Source: Hymenobacter siberiensis
GTDB taxonomy: Bacteria; Bacteroidota; Bacteroidia; Cytophagales; Hymenobacteraceae
Assembly: GCF_018967845.1 (NCBI RefSeq)
Contig: NZ_JAHLZZ010000001.1
Coordinates: 248,001 to 312,000, forward strand
Direction of reading: 5' to 3'
DNA length: 64,000 bases
This document shows positions 45,637 to 54,270 of this stretch, in pieces. The notes beneath the pieces are model-generated. The model did not search any database. It saw only the letters and a program-made list of their open reading frames with translations, and had not been told where the DNA came from. The stretch's first letter is position 1, and each line of letters begins with the position of its first letter. A program made the position numbers and the translations under genes.

Positions 45637-48273
45637 TTACCGCGCCAGCTTCTCAGCCCGCAGCAGGTCGTCGCTGGCTTGCAGCAGCTTGGCGCGTAGC
45701 TGCGGGTTGTAGTCCGGATGCGCGGCCAGAAAGGTGCGCACGGTGGCCGCCGCTGTGGGCGTTTGGTAGCTGCCCAGCGTAGCCTGTAGCCAGCCATAGG
45801 GAAAGAAAATATCGCCAGTGAGCTGAATTTCCTGCAATAAATCAAGGCTGGCGGGCAGGTATTTTTCCGACGTGGCCTGGCGCAGCGGGTGGTGCAGGTA
45901 GCCGAGCGCGGCGGTGACCCAAGCTTCTTTGGCGCGGCCGGGCTTCGTTTTCAGGCTTTCGAAAAAGGTGTCGCGGGTGGCAACATCGGATGAAAGCGCG
46001 GGCATGAGGTACTGCAAGCGCTGGCGGCGGTCTTCGTTTTTGATGCGGGCGAGCTGGGCGGGCAGAATGGGCTCAGCGGCCGGATAGTCGCGCACGGCCA
46101 GCGCCAGGGCCAGGGCGGTGTAGTCGTCCTCGGTCAGCTTCACGCGGGCGGGCGCTTTTTCGGTTTGCCAGATGTGGTAGAGGCGGGCCTGCGCCGGCTG
46201 GCTGAGTGCCACGGACTGGTAGGTTTTGAAAAGCAGCTTCTGGGAATTGACCGAGGGGTTTTTCTGCAATGCCGCCCACAGGTCCTTCTCCAAAGCCGGC
46301 CCCACGGCCAGCCGCTGGGTGGGCGTGAGAAACTGCCAGAAAACAGCGCTGGCCTGCCCCGTGAGCAGCTTCAGATTCAGCTCCTCGGGCTCCAGGGTAA
46401 GGGCTTGCCGATACACGCTGAGCAGCGCCAGCGGCCGGATAACCTGGCCGTTGAGCATGTTCTCGTAGAGGTTGACGTAGGCGGCGGCGCGGGCCACCGG
46501 GTTTTTCAGCTTCGAAAGCTGCGCGGTTAGCGCCGGGGCGGTCGGAAACACACCGTAGCCCAGGCCCGACGAGTTGTAAAGCACGAGGCGCGGGGCGGGC
46601 TCGCCCACGGCCTGGGTTACGGGCACGGTACGCGCGTTCATGTTCACGGTCAGCTCTTTGGTGTGGCCGTCGGGGTACATCAGCAATACTTCGAACAGCT
46701 GGGGCCAGAGGCGGTCGGAGCCATCTTCGGCGCGCTGGGTGAGGGTGAGGCTGGTGATTTTATTGGCGCTGGTTTGCAGGTCGGCGGTGAAGACAGGGCG
46801 GCCGGGCTGGTTCACCCACACCTGGTTCCAGGCCTGCAGGTCGGCGGGGGTGCGGGCGTCGAGGATTTTGATGAGGTCGGGCCAGGTGGCGTTGCCGTGG
46901 GCGTAGATTTTAAGGTATTCGCGCAGGCCGTCGCGGAAGGGTTCGGGCCCCATCAGGCGCTCCAGCTGCCGCATCATAATGGGCGCTTTGTGGTAGATGA
47001 TATTGCCGTAGAGCGAGCCCGCGTCCTGCAGGTTGGTCAGCGGCTGGCGGATGGGGTTGGCCCCGGCGGTGCGGTCGATGCCGTAGGCGGCGGGGTAGTG
47101 GTCGATAACGAATTTGAGGTCGTAGTTCGAGTTTTTGACGGCCACCTGCGTGATTTTATCGGCCATGAAATTGGCGAATACCTCCTTCATCCACACGTCG
47201 TTGAACCACTGCATGGTCACCAAATCGCCGAACCACATGTGCGCCGTTTCGTGCGACACCAGGTTGGAGCGGGCCAGCACCTGGTCCTGGGTCGCGCCCT
47301 CGTCCAGAAACAGCGTAGAGGCCTTGTAATCAATGGCCCCCACGTGCTCCATGCCCCCGTATTGGAAGTCGGGAATGGCCACGAAATCAAACTTCTGAAA
47401 CGGGTACGGCAGGCCGGTGTACGCAGTCATAAACGCCAGCGCATCGGCGTGCAGCTGGAAAATGGGGTCGAGGCTCAGACGCAGCTTCGTGGAGTCGGTT
47501 TCGCGGTGCAGCAGGCTCATAGCCCGGCCGTTCAGCGTCCGGTTTAGCCGCGTGAACTTGCCCGCCGCGAAGGAAAACAGGTAGGTACTCATGCTGTCGG
47601 AAGCAGCAAAAAGATACTGTTTCGTTGCTCCATTCAGGGTCGAATCCTGCACGGGGGCGTTGGCTATGGCTTGCCAGCCGGCGGGCACGGTGAGGGCCAG
47701 CGTGAACGTGGCTTTCAAATTGGGCTGGTCGAACACGGGCACGACGGTGCGGGCGCGGTCGGGCACCAGCAGCGTGTAGAGGTAATCGTCATTGCGATTG
47801 AGTGACTGCTCGCCAGCCCGCAGGCGAATTTCGGCCACGTTATGGCCCCGGCGCAGGGCGGCGACAGGCAGCACGAGGTGCTCGTTGCGGTGGTCGAGGG
47901 CCACGGGCTGGCCGTTGACGGTGAGGCTGTGCAGGTTGCCGGTGGGGGCTTTAAAGTCAAGCTGTACCGGGTGGCGATTATCCTTCAGATTGAAGGAAAC
48001 CTGCTCAATGGCTTCAATGGGCTCCGTTTTCAGCGCCGGAACATGCAGGCTAAGGTTATAGGCCACCCCGCTGATGGTGGCCTTGCGCGCCACGGCCACC
48101 ATTTCGGAGACGCCGGTGGTCACGGGCGGGTCGGGCTCGGTGGGCTCGGTGGGCAGCGGCGCTTTCGCAGTGGTCACGGGCGTGGTGAACATGGGCGCGC
48201 GGTGGCAGGCGGTGGCAAGCAGTGCGAGCAGAACCGCCCCGGCCCTGCCATATTTACAAAAGCGAAATGTCAT
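45637..48273 (-). CDS. Lipoprotein M1 family aminopeptidase
   Basis: An 878-residue zinc aminopeptidase with a lipoprotein signal (LLALLATACH; Cys23). The exopeptidase motif is GGMEHVGAIDY (variant of GAMEN, about 308-318). The zinc site HETAHMWFGD starts at His341 with His345, and the third ligand Glu is in DVWMKE (about 364). A C-terminal ERAP1-like helical domain spans about 540-878. It removes N-terminal residues from peptides at the cell envelope. It diverges from the oxoprolinase genes with a short promoter region between. Confidence 0.93.
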   Translation of the reverse strand: MTFRFCKYGRAGAVLLALLATACHRAPMFTTPVTTAKAPLPTEPTEPDPPVTTGVSEMVAVARKATISGVAYNLSLHVPALKTEPIEAIEQVSFNLKDNRHPVQLDFKAPTGNLHSLTVNGQPVALDHRNEHLVLPVAALRRGHNVAEIRLRAGEQSLNRNDDYLYTLLVPDRARTVVPVFDQPNLKATFTLALTVPAGWQAIANAPVQDSTLNGATKQYLFAASDSMSTYLFSFAAGKFTRLNRTLNGRAMSLLHRETDSTKLRLSLDPIFQLHADALAFMTAYTGLPYPFQKFDFVAIPDFQYGGMEHVGAIDYKASTLFLDEGATQDQVLARSNLVSHETAHMWFGDLVTMQWFNDVWMKEVFANFMADKITQVAVKNSNYDLKFVIDHYPAAYGIDRTAGANPIRQPLTNLQDAGSLYGNIIYHKAPIMMRQLERLMGPEPFRDGLREYLKIYAHGNATWPDLIKILDARTPADLQAWNQVWVNQPGRPVFTADLQTSANKITSLTLTQRAEDGSDRLWPQLFEVLLMYPDGHTKELTVNMNARTVPVTQAVGEPAPRLVLYNSSGLGYGVFPTAPALTAQLSKLKNPVARAAAYVNLYENMLNGQVIRPLALLSVYRQALTLEPEELNLKLLTGQASAVFWQFLTPTQRLAVGPALEKDLWAALQKNPSVNSQKLLFKTYQSVALSQPAQARLYHIWQTEKAPARVKLTEDDYTALALALAVRDYPAAEPILPAQLARIKNEDRRQRLQYLMPALSSDVATRDTFFESLKTKPGRAKEAWVTAALGYLHHPLRQATSEKYLPASLDLLQEIQLTGDIFFPYGWLQATLGSYQTPTAAATVRTFLAAHPDYNPQLRAKLLQASDDLLRAEKLAR

Positions 48274-48298
48274 TGGAATAGGCCAGTGCTGAGAGCTT

Positions 48299-48306
48299 CA
48301 AAAGTA
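48299..48306 (-). promoter_or_regulatory. Candidate -7 box of the M1 aminopeptidase
   Basis: TACTTTTG on the minus strand, perfect TAnnTTTG, 25 bases upstream of the start at 48273. Confidence 0.45.
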
Positions 48307-48344
48307 ACCGCTGCTTCGTGAGTACCGTGCTGCCGCCGTCTGCC

Positions 48345-49061
48345 ATGTCATTGCCCGTGCGGCTGTACCCGCTAGGCGATGCGGCCGTGGTGCTGGAATT
48401 CGGCAACGATATCAGTGCGGCTACGCACCGGGCCATCGCGGCTTTCAGCGCCCGGCTGCTGCGGCAGCCGTTTGCGGGCCTGCGCGAGATGGTACCCGCC
48501 TTCACTACACTCACCGTGTATTACGACCCGTGGCTGGCCAGCGGCAACGGCCAGCACATGCCCTACGAGCGGGTGGCGGCCCAGCTGCGCGAGCTACTCC
48601 CGGTTTCTGGAGAAGCTGAAGCCGCCGAAGAAACCGAAGTAGTGGAAATCCCGGTGTGCTACGGCGGCGCGTTCGGGCCGGATTTAGCCTTCGTAGCCCA
48701 GCACACCGGACTGAGCCCGGCGGCAGTAATTGCCCTGCACACGGCCCCCGAATACTTGGTGCATATGATTGGCTTCGCACCCGGCTTCCCCTACGTGGGC
48801 GGGCTCGATGCGCGGCTGGCCACGCCGCGCCGGCCGCAGCCGCGCCCGCTGGTACCGGCCGGCACGGTAGGCATCGCGGGGCCGCAAACGGGGATTTACT
48901 CGCTGCCCACGCCGGGCGGCTGGCAGCTTATTGGCCGCACGCCCCTGGCGCTGTTCGATGCCGGATGGGAGCAGCCCAGCCGGCTGCGGGCGGGGCAAAA
49001 GCTGCGGTTTGTGGCAATTTCAGAGGCGGAGTTTGCGGAGATTCAGCCGCCGCAGCCATGA
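48345..49061 (+). CDS. pxpB: 5-oxoprolinase subunit PxpB (KipI-like)
   Basis: A 238-residue protein (ATG at 48345; a GTG at 48318 would add nine residues). With PxpA and PxpC it forms the ATP-dependent enzyme opening 5-oxoproline (pyroglutamate) to glutamate. The domain shows LYPLGDAAVVLEFG at the start, VCYGGAFGPDL, HMIGFAPGFPYVGGLD (about 140-155) and PAGTVGIAGPQTGIYSLPTPG (over 20 residues in the protein; key residues Gly-Pro-Gln), all typical of PxpB/KipI. Its stop overlaps the pxpC start (ATGA), so the two are translationally coupled. Confidence 0.94.
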   Translation: MSLPVRLYPLGDAAVVLEFGNDISAATHRAIAAFSARLLRQPFAGLREMVPAFTTLTVYYDPWLASGNGQHMPYERVAAQLRELLPVSGEAEAAEETEVVEIPVCYGGAFGPDLAFVAQHTGLSPAAVIALHTAPEYLVHMIGFAPGFPYVGGLDARLATPRRPQPRPLVPAGTVGIAGPQTGIYSLPTPGGWQLIGRTPLALFDAGWEQPSRLRAGQKLRFVAISEAEFAEIQPPQP

Positions 49062-50059
49062 GTCTGCACATTCTCCGTCCCGGCCTGCTGACCACCGTAC
49101 AGGACCTCGGCCGCTTCGGCTACCAGCAGCATGGCATCATCGTGAGTGGCGCGATGGATGCCGTGGCCCTGCGCGTGGCCAACCTGCTGGTGGGTAATGA
49201 GGACAATGCCGCCGGCCTCGAAAGCACCTTGCTCGGCCCAAAAATCCGCTTCGAAACCAACCACCTTATTGCCCTTACCGGGGCGCACTTTTCCCCCACC
49301 CTCAACGGACAGCCGGTGGGGCGGGACCGCGCCATTTGGGTGGCGGCCGGCGCGGAGCTGGCGTTTGGGCCGGCCGTGGCGGGATGCAGGGCGTACCTGG
49401 CGGTGGCGGGCGGCGTGGCCGTGCCGCTGGTGCTGGGCAGCCGCAGCACGTATTTACGGGCTGGCTTTGGAGGATTGGATGGCCGGGCATTGCGGGCGGG
49501 TGATGAGCTGCCAATTGGTGAGTCTTCCGCCACTGGCGCGGCAATTCGGGCTTCCCTTTTCAACAGCCAAGAACAATGGAACCAGGCCCGCTTCACGCCC
49601 GGCCCGTACCTGTGCCCAATGCCCCGGCCAGAGCCCGTTATCCGCGCCGTGCCCGGGCCGGAGTACGCGCAGTTTTCGGCCGCCAGCCAGCGGGCTTTCT
49701 GGCGGGAGCCGTTCACCATCACGCCCGAGGCCGACCGCATGGGCTACCGCCTGCAGGGGCCGAAACTTGAGCGGCCCGCCGCGACGGAGCTGCTGTCGAG
49801 CGCCGTTACGCTCGGCACGGTGCAGGTGCCGGCCGGCGGGCAGCCCATTGTGCTGCTGGCCGACCACCAGACCACCGGCGGCTACCCCCGCCTGGCGCAG
49901 GTTATCAGTGCCGATTTTTCGGCGCTGGCGCAGGCGCGGCCGGGGCAGCAGCTGCGGTTTGAGAAACTGACGCTGGACGAGGCGCAGGCGCTGTACCTTG
50001 CGCAGGAAGCGCGGCTGCGCGGGTTGCAAAGCGGGATTGCAGCGGTTTTTCGAGTCTGA
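49058..50059 (+). CDS. pxpC: 5-oxoprolinase subunit PxpC (KipA-like)
   Basis: A 333-residue biotin-dependent-carboxylase-like subunit (no biotin site). The start at 49058 overlaps the pxpB stop by four bases; longer frames extend antiparallel-coded sequence inside pxpB. Family marks are the start MSLHILRPGLLTTVQDLGR, YQQHGIIVSGAMDAVALRVAN, and near the end LLADHQTTGGYPRLAQV (about 268-284). It works with PxpB and PxpA on 5-oxoproline. A palindromic repeat separates it from pxpA. Confidence 0.94.
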   Translation: MSLHILRPGLLTTVQDLGRFGYQQHGIIVSGAMDAVALRVANLLVGNEDNAAGLESTLLGPKIRFETNHLIALTGAHFSPTLNGQPVGRDRAIWVAAGAELAFGPAVAGCRAYLAVAGGVAVPLVLGSRSTYLRAGFGGLDGRALRAGDELPIGESSATGAAIRASLFNSQEQWNQARFTPGPYLCPMPRPEPVIRAVPGPEYAQFSAASQRAFWREPFTITPEADRMGYRLQGPKLERPAATELLSSAVTLGTVQVPAGGQPIVLLADHQTTGGYPRLAQVISADFSALAQARPGQQLRFEKLTLDEAQALYLAQEARLRGLQSGIAAVFRV

Positions 50060-50060
50060 A

Positions 50061-50177
50061 ATAAGAACGTCATGCTGAGCGCAGCCGAAGCATCTCATGT
50101 GCCACCACTAATTCCGAATCGATTTGATTACGACCCCACGCGAGATGCTTCGGCTGCGCTCAGCATGACGTTCTTAT
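50061..50177. repeat. Palindromic repeat R8 (GTCAT-family) inside the pxp operon
   Basis: The arms ATAAGAACGTCATGCTGAGC and its exact complement continue through GCAGCCGAAGCATCTC, around a loop of about 42 bases. It begins two bases after the pxpC stop and ends 28 bases before pxpA, so it must be part of any shared transcript. Confidence 0.93.
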
Positions 50178-50205
50178 TGGCTTATTTATTCCTCTTTCCC
50201 TGCTT

Positions 50206-50988
50206 ATGCCCCCAACCCACTCCGTTGACCTGAACTGCGACATGGGCGAAAGCTTCGGGGCCTGGACCCTGGGCCACGATGCCGCGCTCATGCCCTTCAT
50301 CACCTCGGCCAACATTGCCTGCGGCTACCACGCCGGCGACCCGGCCGTGATGCGCGCCACCGTGCGGGCCGCGCTGCAGCACAACGTGGCCATTGGGGCC
50401 CACCCCGGCCTGCCCGATTTGGTGGGCTTCGGCCGGCGCGACATAGCCATTTCGCCCGAAGAAGCCTTTGATATGACGGTGTATCAGCTGGGAGCCATTC
50501 AGGCCGTGGCGAAGGCCGAGGGCGGCTACCTCCACCACCTCAAGCCCCACGGCGCGCTCTACAACATGGCCGCCACCAACGCCGCGCTGGCCACCGCCAT
50601 TGCCGAAGCCGTGTACAAGGTGCAGCCCGAGCTGGTGCTCTACGGCCTGGCCGGCTCCGAGCTCACCAAAGCCGGCGAGCAGCTGGGCCTGCGCACCGCC
50701 CACGAAGTATTTGCCGACCGCACTTACCAGGCCAACGGCACCCTCACCCCGCGCCGCCAGCCCGACGCCCTCATCACCGATGCCAACGTGGCCATTGCGC
50801 AGGTGCTGCGCATGGTGCAAGGCGGCGGCGTACGCACCCAGCAGGGCACCGACATGGCCATCCGGGCCGATACCGTGTGCCTGCACGGCGACGGGGCCCA
50901 CGCCCTCGAATTTGCCCAGCGCCTGAACACAGAGCTACGCGCCGCCGGCGTGCAGCTGCAAGCCACCAACTCAAAAAGCGCCCGATGA
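50206..50988 (+). CDS. pxpA: 5-oxoprolinase subunit PxpA (LamB/YcsF family)
   Basis: A 260-residue protein, the catalytic-type subunit for 5-oxoproline hydrolysis. It begins [15 protein letters not shown] with the family motif DLNCDMGE, then [16 protein letters not shown] (about 27-42), [15 protein letters not shown] and [13 protein letters not shown] (about 108-120). The length matches the family (250-260). The NRAMP-type transporter gene overlaps its stop by four bases. Confidence 0.95.
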   Translation: MPPTHSVDLNCDMGESFGAWTLGHDAALMPFITSANIACGYHAGDPAVMRATVRAALQHNVAIGAHPGLPDLVGFGRRDIAISPEEAFDMTVYQLGAIQAVAKAEGGYLHHLKPHGALYNMAATNAALATAIAEAVYKVQPELVLYGLAGSELTKAGEQLGLRTAHEVFADRTYQANGTLTPRRQPDALITDANVAIAQVLRMVQGGGVRTQQGTDMAIRADTVCLHGDGAHALEFAQRLNTELRAAGVQLQATNSKSAR

Positions 50989-52181
50989 AGCCGAAGTTTC
51001 GCACATTCGGTGGGGCCAGCCTGGGGGCGGCATTTCTGATGGCCAACTCGTCCATCGGGCCGGGGTTTCTTACCCAGACTACGGTATTTACCCAGCAGCT
51101 GCTCACCAGCTTCGGGTTTGTCATTCTGATTTCGGTGGTGCTCGATGTAGGCGCGCAGCTCAACACCTGGCGCATCCTCACGGTGAGCGAGCTGCGGGCG
51201 CAGGACCTGGCCAACCGGCTGCTGCCGGGACTGGGCTACCTGCTGGCAGCGCTGGTTATTTTGGGCGGCTTCGCCTTCAATATCGGCAACATTGCGGGCT
51301 GCGGGCTGGGGCTGAATGTGCTCACCGGCCTGAGCTACGAGCAGGGCGCCATCATCAGCTGCGGGGTGGCGCTGCTGCTGTTCTGGGTGCGCGAAATCGG
51401 GAAGATGCTCGACGGCTTCACCAAGATTCTCGGCACCGTCAAGATTCTGCTCACGCTGGGCATTGCCTTCAGCGCGCACCCTCCCCTGTTGCAGGCACTG
51501 CACCACACGCTGCTGCCGGTCAAAATCAGCGCGGCCGCTATTGTGACGATTGTGGGCGGCACGGTGGGCGGCTACATCACGTTTTCGGGCGCGCACCGGC
51601 TGCTCGATGCGGGCATCAAGGGCATTGAAAACCAAGCGGAAGTGACGCGTAGTGCCGTGAGCGGCATCGTTATTTCCACGGTGATGCGGTTTGTGCTGTT
51701 TCTGGCCATTGTGGGCGTGCTCAGCCACGGGGCAGTGCTGGAGGCCGACAACCCGGCGGCGGGCGTATTCCGCGCGGCGGCAGGCGAGGTGGGCTTCCGG
51801 GTGTTCGGGGTGATTTTGTGGAGCGCGGCTATTTCGTCGGTGGTGGGCGCGGCGTACACGTCGGTATCGTTTTTCAAGACCTTTCACCCGGTTTTTGCGC
51901 GGTATGAGCGGGCGTGCATTTCAGTGTTTATCATTCTATCAACCAGTATTTTTGTCTTCATCGGCAAGCCCACGCAGCTGCTCATTTTCGCCGGGGCCAT
52001 CAATGGGCTGATTCTGCCCATCGCGCTGGGCATCGTGCTGGTAGCAGCCACCAGCCGCCGCCTGATGGGCAACTACCGCCACCCGCGCTGGATGCTGGCC
52101 GCCGGCTGGATAGTAGTGATGGTGATGGGCGGCCTGAGCATCCCCGTGCTGGTAGACCAGGTGGGCGGAATGCTGCGGTGA
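50985..52181 (+). CDS. NRAMP-family transporter (YcsG-like) coupled to pxpA
   Basis: A 398-residue membrane protein with about eleven transmembrane helices. The start at 50985 overlaps the pxpA stop (ATGA). The first helix carries [15 protein letters not shown], where NRAMP metal transporters have DPGN, so the usual metal-binding Asp and Asn are missing. A second NRAMP-like block is [20 protein letters not shown]. In Bacillus subtilis the NRAMP-like ycsG sits next to ycsF (pxpA), so a role in taking up 5-oxoproline or a related compound, rather than metals, is a reasonable inference that is not proven. Confidence 0.86.
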   Translation: MKPKFRTFGGASLGAAFLMANSSIGPGFLTQTTVFTQQLLTSFGFVILISVVLDVGAQLNTWRILTVSELRAQDLANRLLPGLGYLLAALVILGGFAFNIGNIAGCGLGLNVLTGLSYEQGAIISCGVALLLFWVREIGKMLDGFTKILGTVKILLTLGIAFSAHPPLLQALHHTLLPVKISAAAIVTIVGGTVGGYITFSGAHRLLDAGIKGIENQAEVTRSAVSGIVISTVMRFVLFLAIVGVLSHGAVLEADNPAAGVFRAAAGEVGFRVFGVILWSAAISSVVGAAYTSVSFFKTFHPVFARYERACISVFIILSTSIFVFIGKPTQLLIFAGAINGLILPIALGIVLVAATSRRLMGNYRHPRWMLAAGWIVVMVMGGLSIPVLVDQVGGMLR

Positions 52182-52207
52182 ATTGTTTGAATCGCCGCCT
52201 GACGTAA

Positions 52208-52341
52208 AACCTCACCCCCAGCCCCTCTCCAAAAGAGAGGGGAGCCGAACGGCCTCTAGGTTGGGATTTCGAAACCGTTTAGAAAAATGCCCGTGCCGCC
52301 ATGGCTCCCCTCTCTTTTGGAGAGGGGCCGGGGGTGAGGTT
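52208..52341. repeat. Palindromic repeat, class B
   Basis: The arms AACCTCACCCCCAGCCCCTC and its near-exact complement, plus CTCCAAAAGAGAGGGGAGCC and its complement, surround a loop of about 55 bases. It shares the pattern CCCCGGCCCCTCT with the element after birA. It lies between the transporter and the GlpD-like gene. Confidence 0.88.
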
Positions 52342-52367
52342 CCGCCGCCTGCGCCGTATAAAGCGAC

Positions 52368-53957
52368 ATGATGCTCCCCCCCTACCGCCGCGAAACGCTA
52401 ATCCAACAGCTGACCGATACCCCCGCCTGGGACCTCATCGTCATCGGCGGGGGGGCCACGGGGCTGGGCGTGGCGCTCGACGGCCTCAGCCGGGGCTACA
52501 AAACGCTGCTGCTGGAGCAGGCTGATTTTGCCAAAGGCACCAGCAGCCGCAGCACCAAGCTGGTGCACGGCGGCGTGCGCTACCTCGCGCAGGGCGATAT
52601 CGGGCTGGTGCGCGAGGCGCTGCACGAGCGCGGCCTGCTGCTGCAGAATGCGCCGCACCTGTGCCACAATCAGGCGTTTATCATCCCGAACTATACCTGG
52701 TGGGGCGGTCCGTTCTACACCATCGGCCTGAAGCTATACGACCTGCTGGCCGGGCACCTCAGCCTGGGCACATCCACCCACCTGAGCCGGGCCGAAACCC
52801 TGCGGCAGCTGCCCACTCTACGCCCGGCCGGCCTACGCGGCGGCGTGCTGTACCACGACGGCCAGTTCGACGACGCCCGCCTGGCCATAAACCTGGCCCA
52901 GACCTGCCTCGACCACGGTGGCACGGCCCTCAACTACTGCGCGGTGCATGGCCTGCTGAAAGACGCCCACGGCCGCGTGGCCGGCGTGCGCGCCACCGAC
53001 CTCGAAACCGGCCGCGAATATGAGCTAAGGGCCAAAACCGTAGTAAATGCCACCGGCATTTTCGTGGATGAAATCCGGCAGCTTGACGAACTGAAAGCCC
53101 GGCCGCTGGTGCAGCCCAGCCAGGGCGTGCACCTCGTGCTGGACCAGGCATTTCTGCCCGGCACAGCGGCCCTCATGATTCCGCACACCGACGATGGCCG
53201 CGTGCTATTCGCCGTGCCGTGGCAGGGCCGCATCGTGCTGGGCACCACCGATACGCCCGTGCCCACTGCCACCCTGGAACCCCGCGCCCAGGAAGCCGAA
53301 ATCGACTTTCTGCTGCGCACCGCCGCGCAGTACCTCACCCGTGCGCCTACCCGCGCCGATGTGCGCAGCATCTTCGTGGGCCTGCGCCCGCTAGCGGCCT
53401 CAGCTGCGGGCTCCACCAAAACCAAGGAGGTATCACGCCGCCACAAAATCGTGGCTTCGGCCAGCGGCCTCATCACTATCACGGGCGGCAAGTGGACCAC
53501 CTACCGCCGCATGGGCCAGGATACCATCGACCAAGCTATTAAGCTGCACCAGCTGCCGGCCGCCGCCAGCCACACGGCGCACCTGGCCATTCACGGCGCG
53601 GCCTCATCAACCGAAAATTCCGGCGGCCCAGCCCACTTAGCTGCCTACGGCAGCGACCAGCCGGCGCTATCAAAACTCATTGCCGACAATCCGGCGCTGG
53701 GCGCGAAGCTGGATTCAGCATTTGAATTCTTACTGGCCGAAGTAGTGTGGGCCGCCCGCCACGAGCTGGCCCGCACCGTAGAAGACGTACTGGCCCGGCG
53801 TGTACGCCTGCTGTTTCTGGATGCCGCCGCTGCAATACGCGCCGCCCCCACCGTAGCCGCCCTGCTGGTCCAGGAGTTGGGCCACGATGCCGCCTGGCAA
53901 GCCGGGCAGGTGGCGGCCTTCGCGGAGCTGGCGCGGGGATACCAGTTGGCCAGTTAA
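52368..53957 (+). CDS. glpD: FAD-dependent glycerol-3-phosphate dehydrogenase (GlpD family)
   Basis: A 529-residue flavoenzyme. The dinucleotide motif IVIGGGATGLGVALDGLSRG is near residues 24-43, followed by QADFAKGTSSRSTKLVHGG (about 56-74), the classic GlpD signature region. The body has FAVPWQGRIVLGTTDTPVP (about 283-301) and GLITITGGKWTTYRRMG, and a C-terminal DAO_C domain (about 400-525). It oxidises glycerol-3-phosphate to dihydroxyacetone phosphate, passing electrons to quinone at the inner membrane. No glpK or glpF lies in the window. Two start codons stand together (52368, 52371). Confidence 0.94.
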   Translation: MMLPPYRRETLIQQLTDTPAWDLIVIGGGATGLGVALDGLSRGYKTLLLEQADFAKGTSSRSTKLVHGGVRYLAQGDIGLVREALHERGLLLQNAPHLCHNQAFIIPNYTWWGGPFYTIGLKLYDLLAGHLSLGTSTHLSRAETLRQLPTLRPAGLRGGVLYHDGQFDDARLAINLAQTCLDHGGTALNYCAVHGLLKDAHGRVAGVRATDLETGREYELRAKTVVNATGIFVDEIRQLDELKARPLVQPSQGVHLVLDQAFLPGTAALMIPHTDDGRVLFAVPWQGRIVLGTTDTPVPTATLEPRAQEAEIDFLLRTAAQYLTRAPTRADVRSIFVGLRPLAASAAGSTKTKEVSRRHKIVASASGLITITGGKWTTYRRMGQDTIDQAIKLHQLPAAASHTAHLAIHGAASSTENSGGPAHLAAYGSDQPALSKLIADNPALGAKLDSAFEFLLAEVVWAARHELARTVEDVLARRVRLLFLDAAAAIRAAPTVAALLVQELGHDAAWQAGQVAAFAELARGYQLAS

Positions 53958-53976
53958 TGAATCAGAAAAACACAGA

Positions 53977-54220
53977 ACATCATGTCGAGCGCCGCCGAGA
54001 CACCTCGCTCGGAGCAGTACCCCAATAATCAGGCACTTGTGCAGAAGTACCCGTAAGCTCCGGTCCGACCACCCTAGGCGGTCGGACCGGTTGTCGTGAG
54101 GACGAAATCGGGGGTGCTTCAACCGGTCGGACCGCCTAGGGCGGTCGGACCGGAGCATACCGGTATTTCTGCTTGGCTGTGACGGCACGCGAGATATGTC
54201 GGCGGCGCTCGACATGATGC
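53977..54220. repeat. Nested palindromic repeat R9 (GTCAT-family with an inserted element)
   Basis: The outer arms ATCATGTCGAGCGCCGCCGA and its near complement (ending GACATGAT) belong to the GTCAT-family. In the loop lies a second palindrome, about 54041-54172, with outer arms GCAGAAGTACCCG / CGGTATTTCTGC, and inside it paired copies of GGTCCGACC...GGTCGGACC arms, each itself a hairpin. It fills the gap between glpD and the NCS1 gene. Confidence 0.9.
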
Positions 54221-54270
54221 ACTTATGGGTTAGGTGATTACATTAGCCCGGCCTTTTTACGGATAATCGC

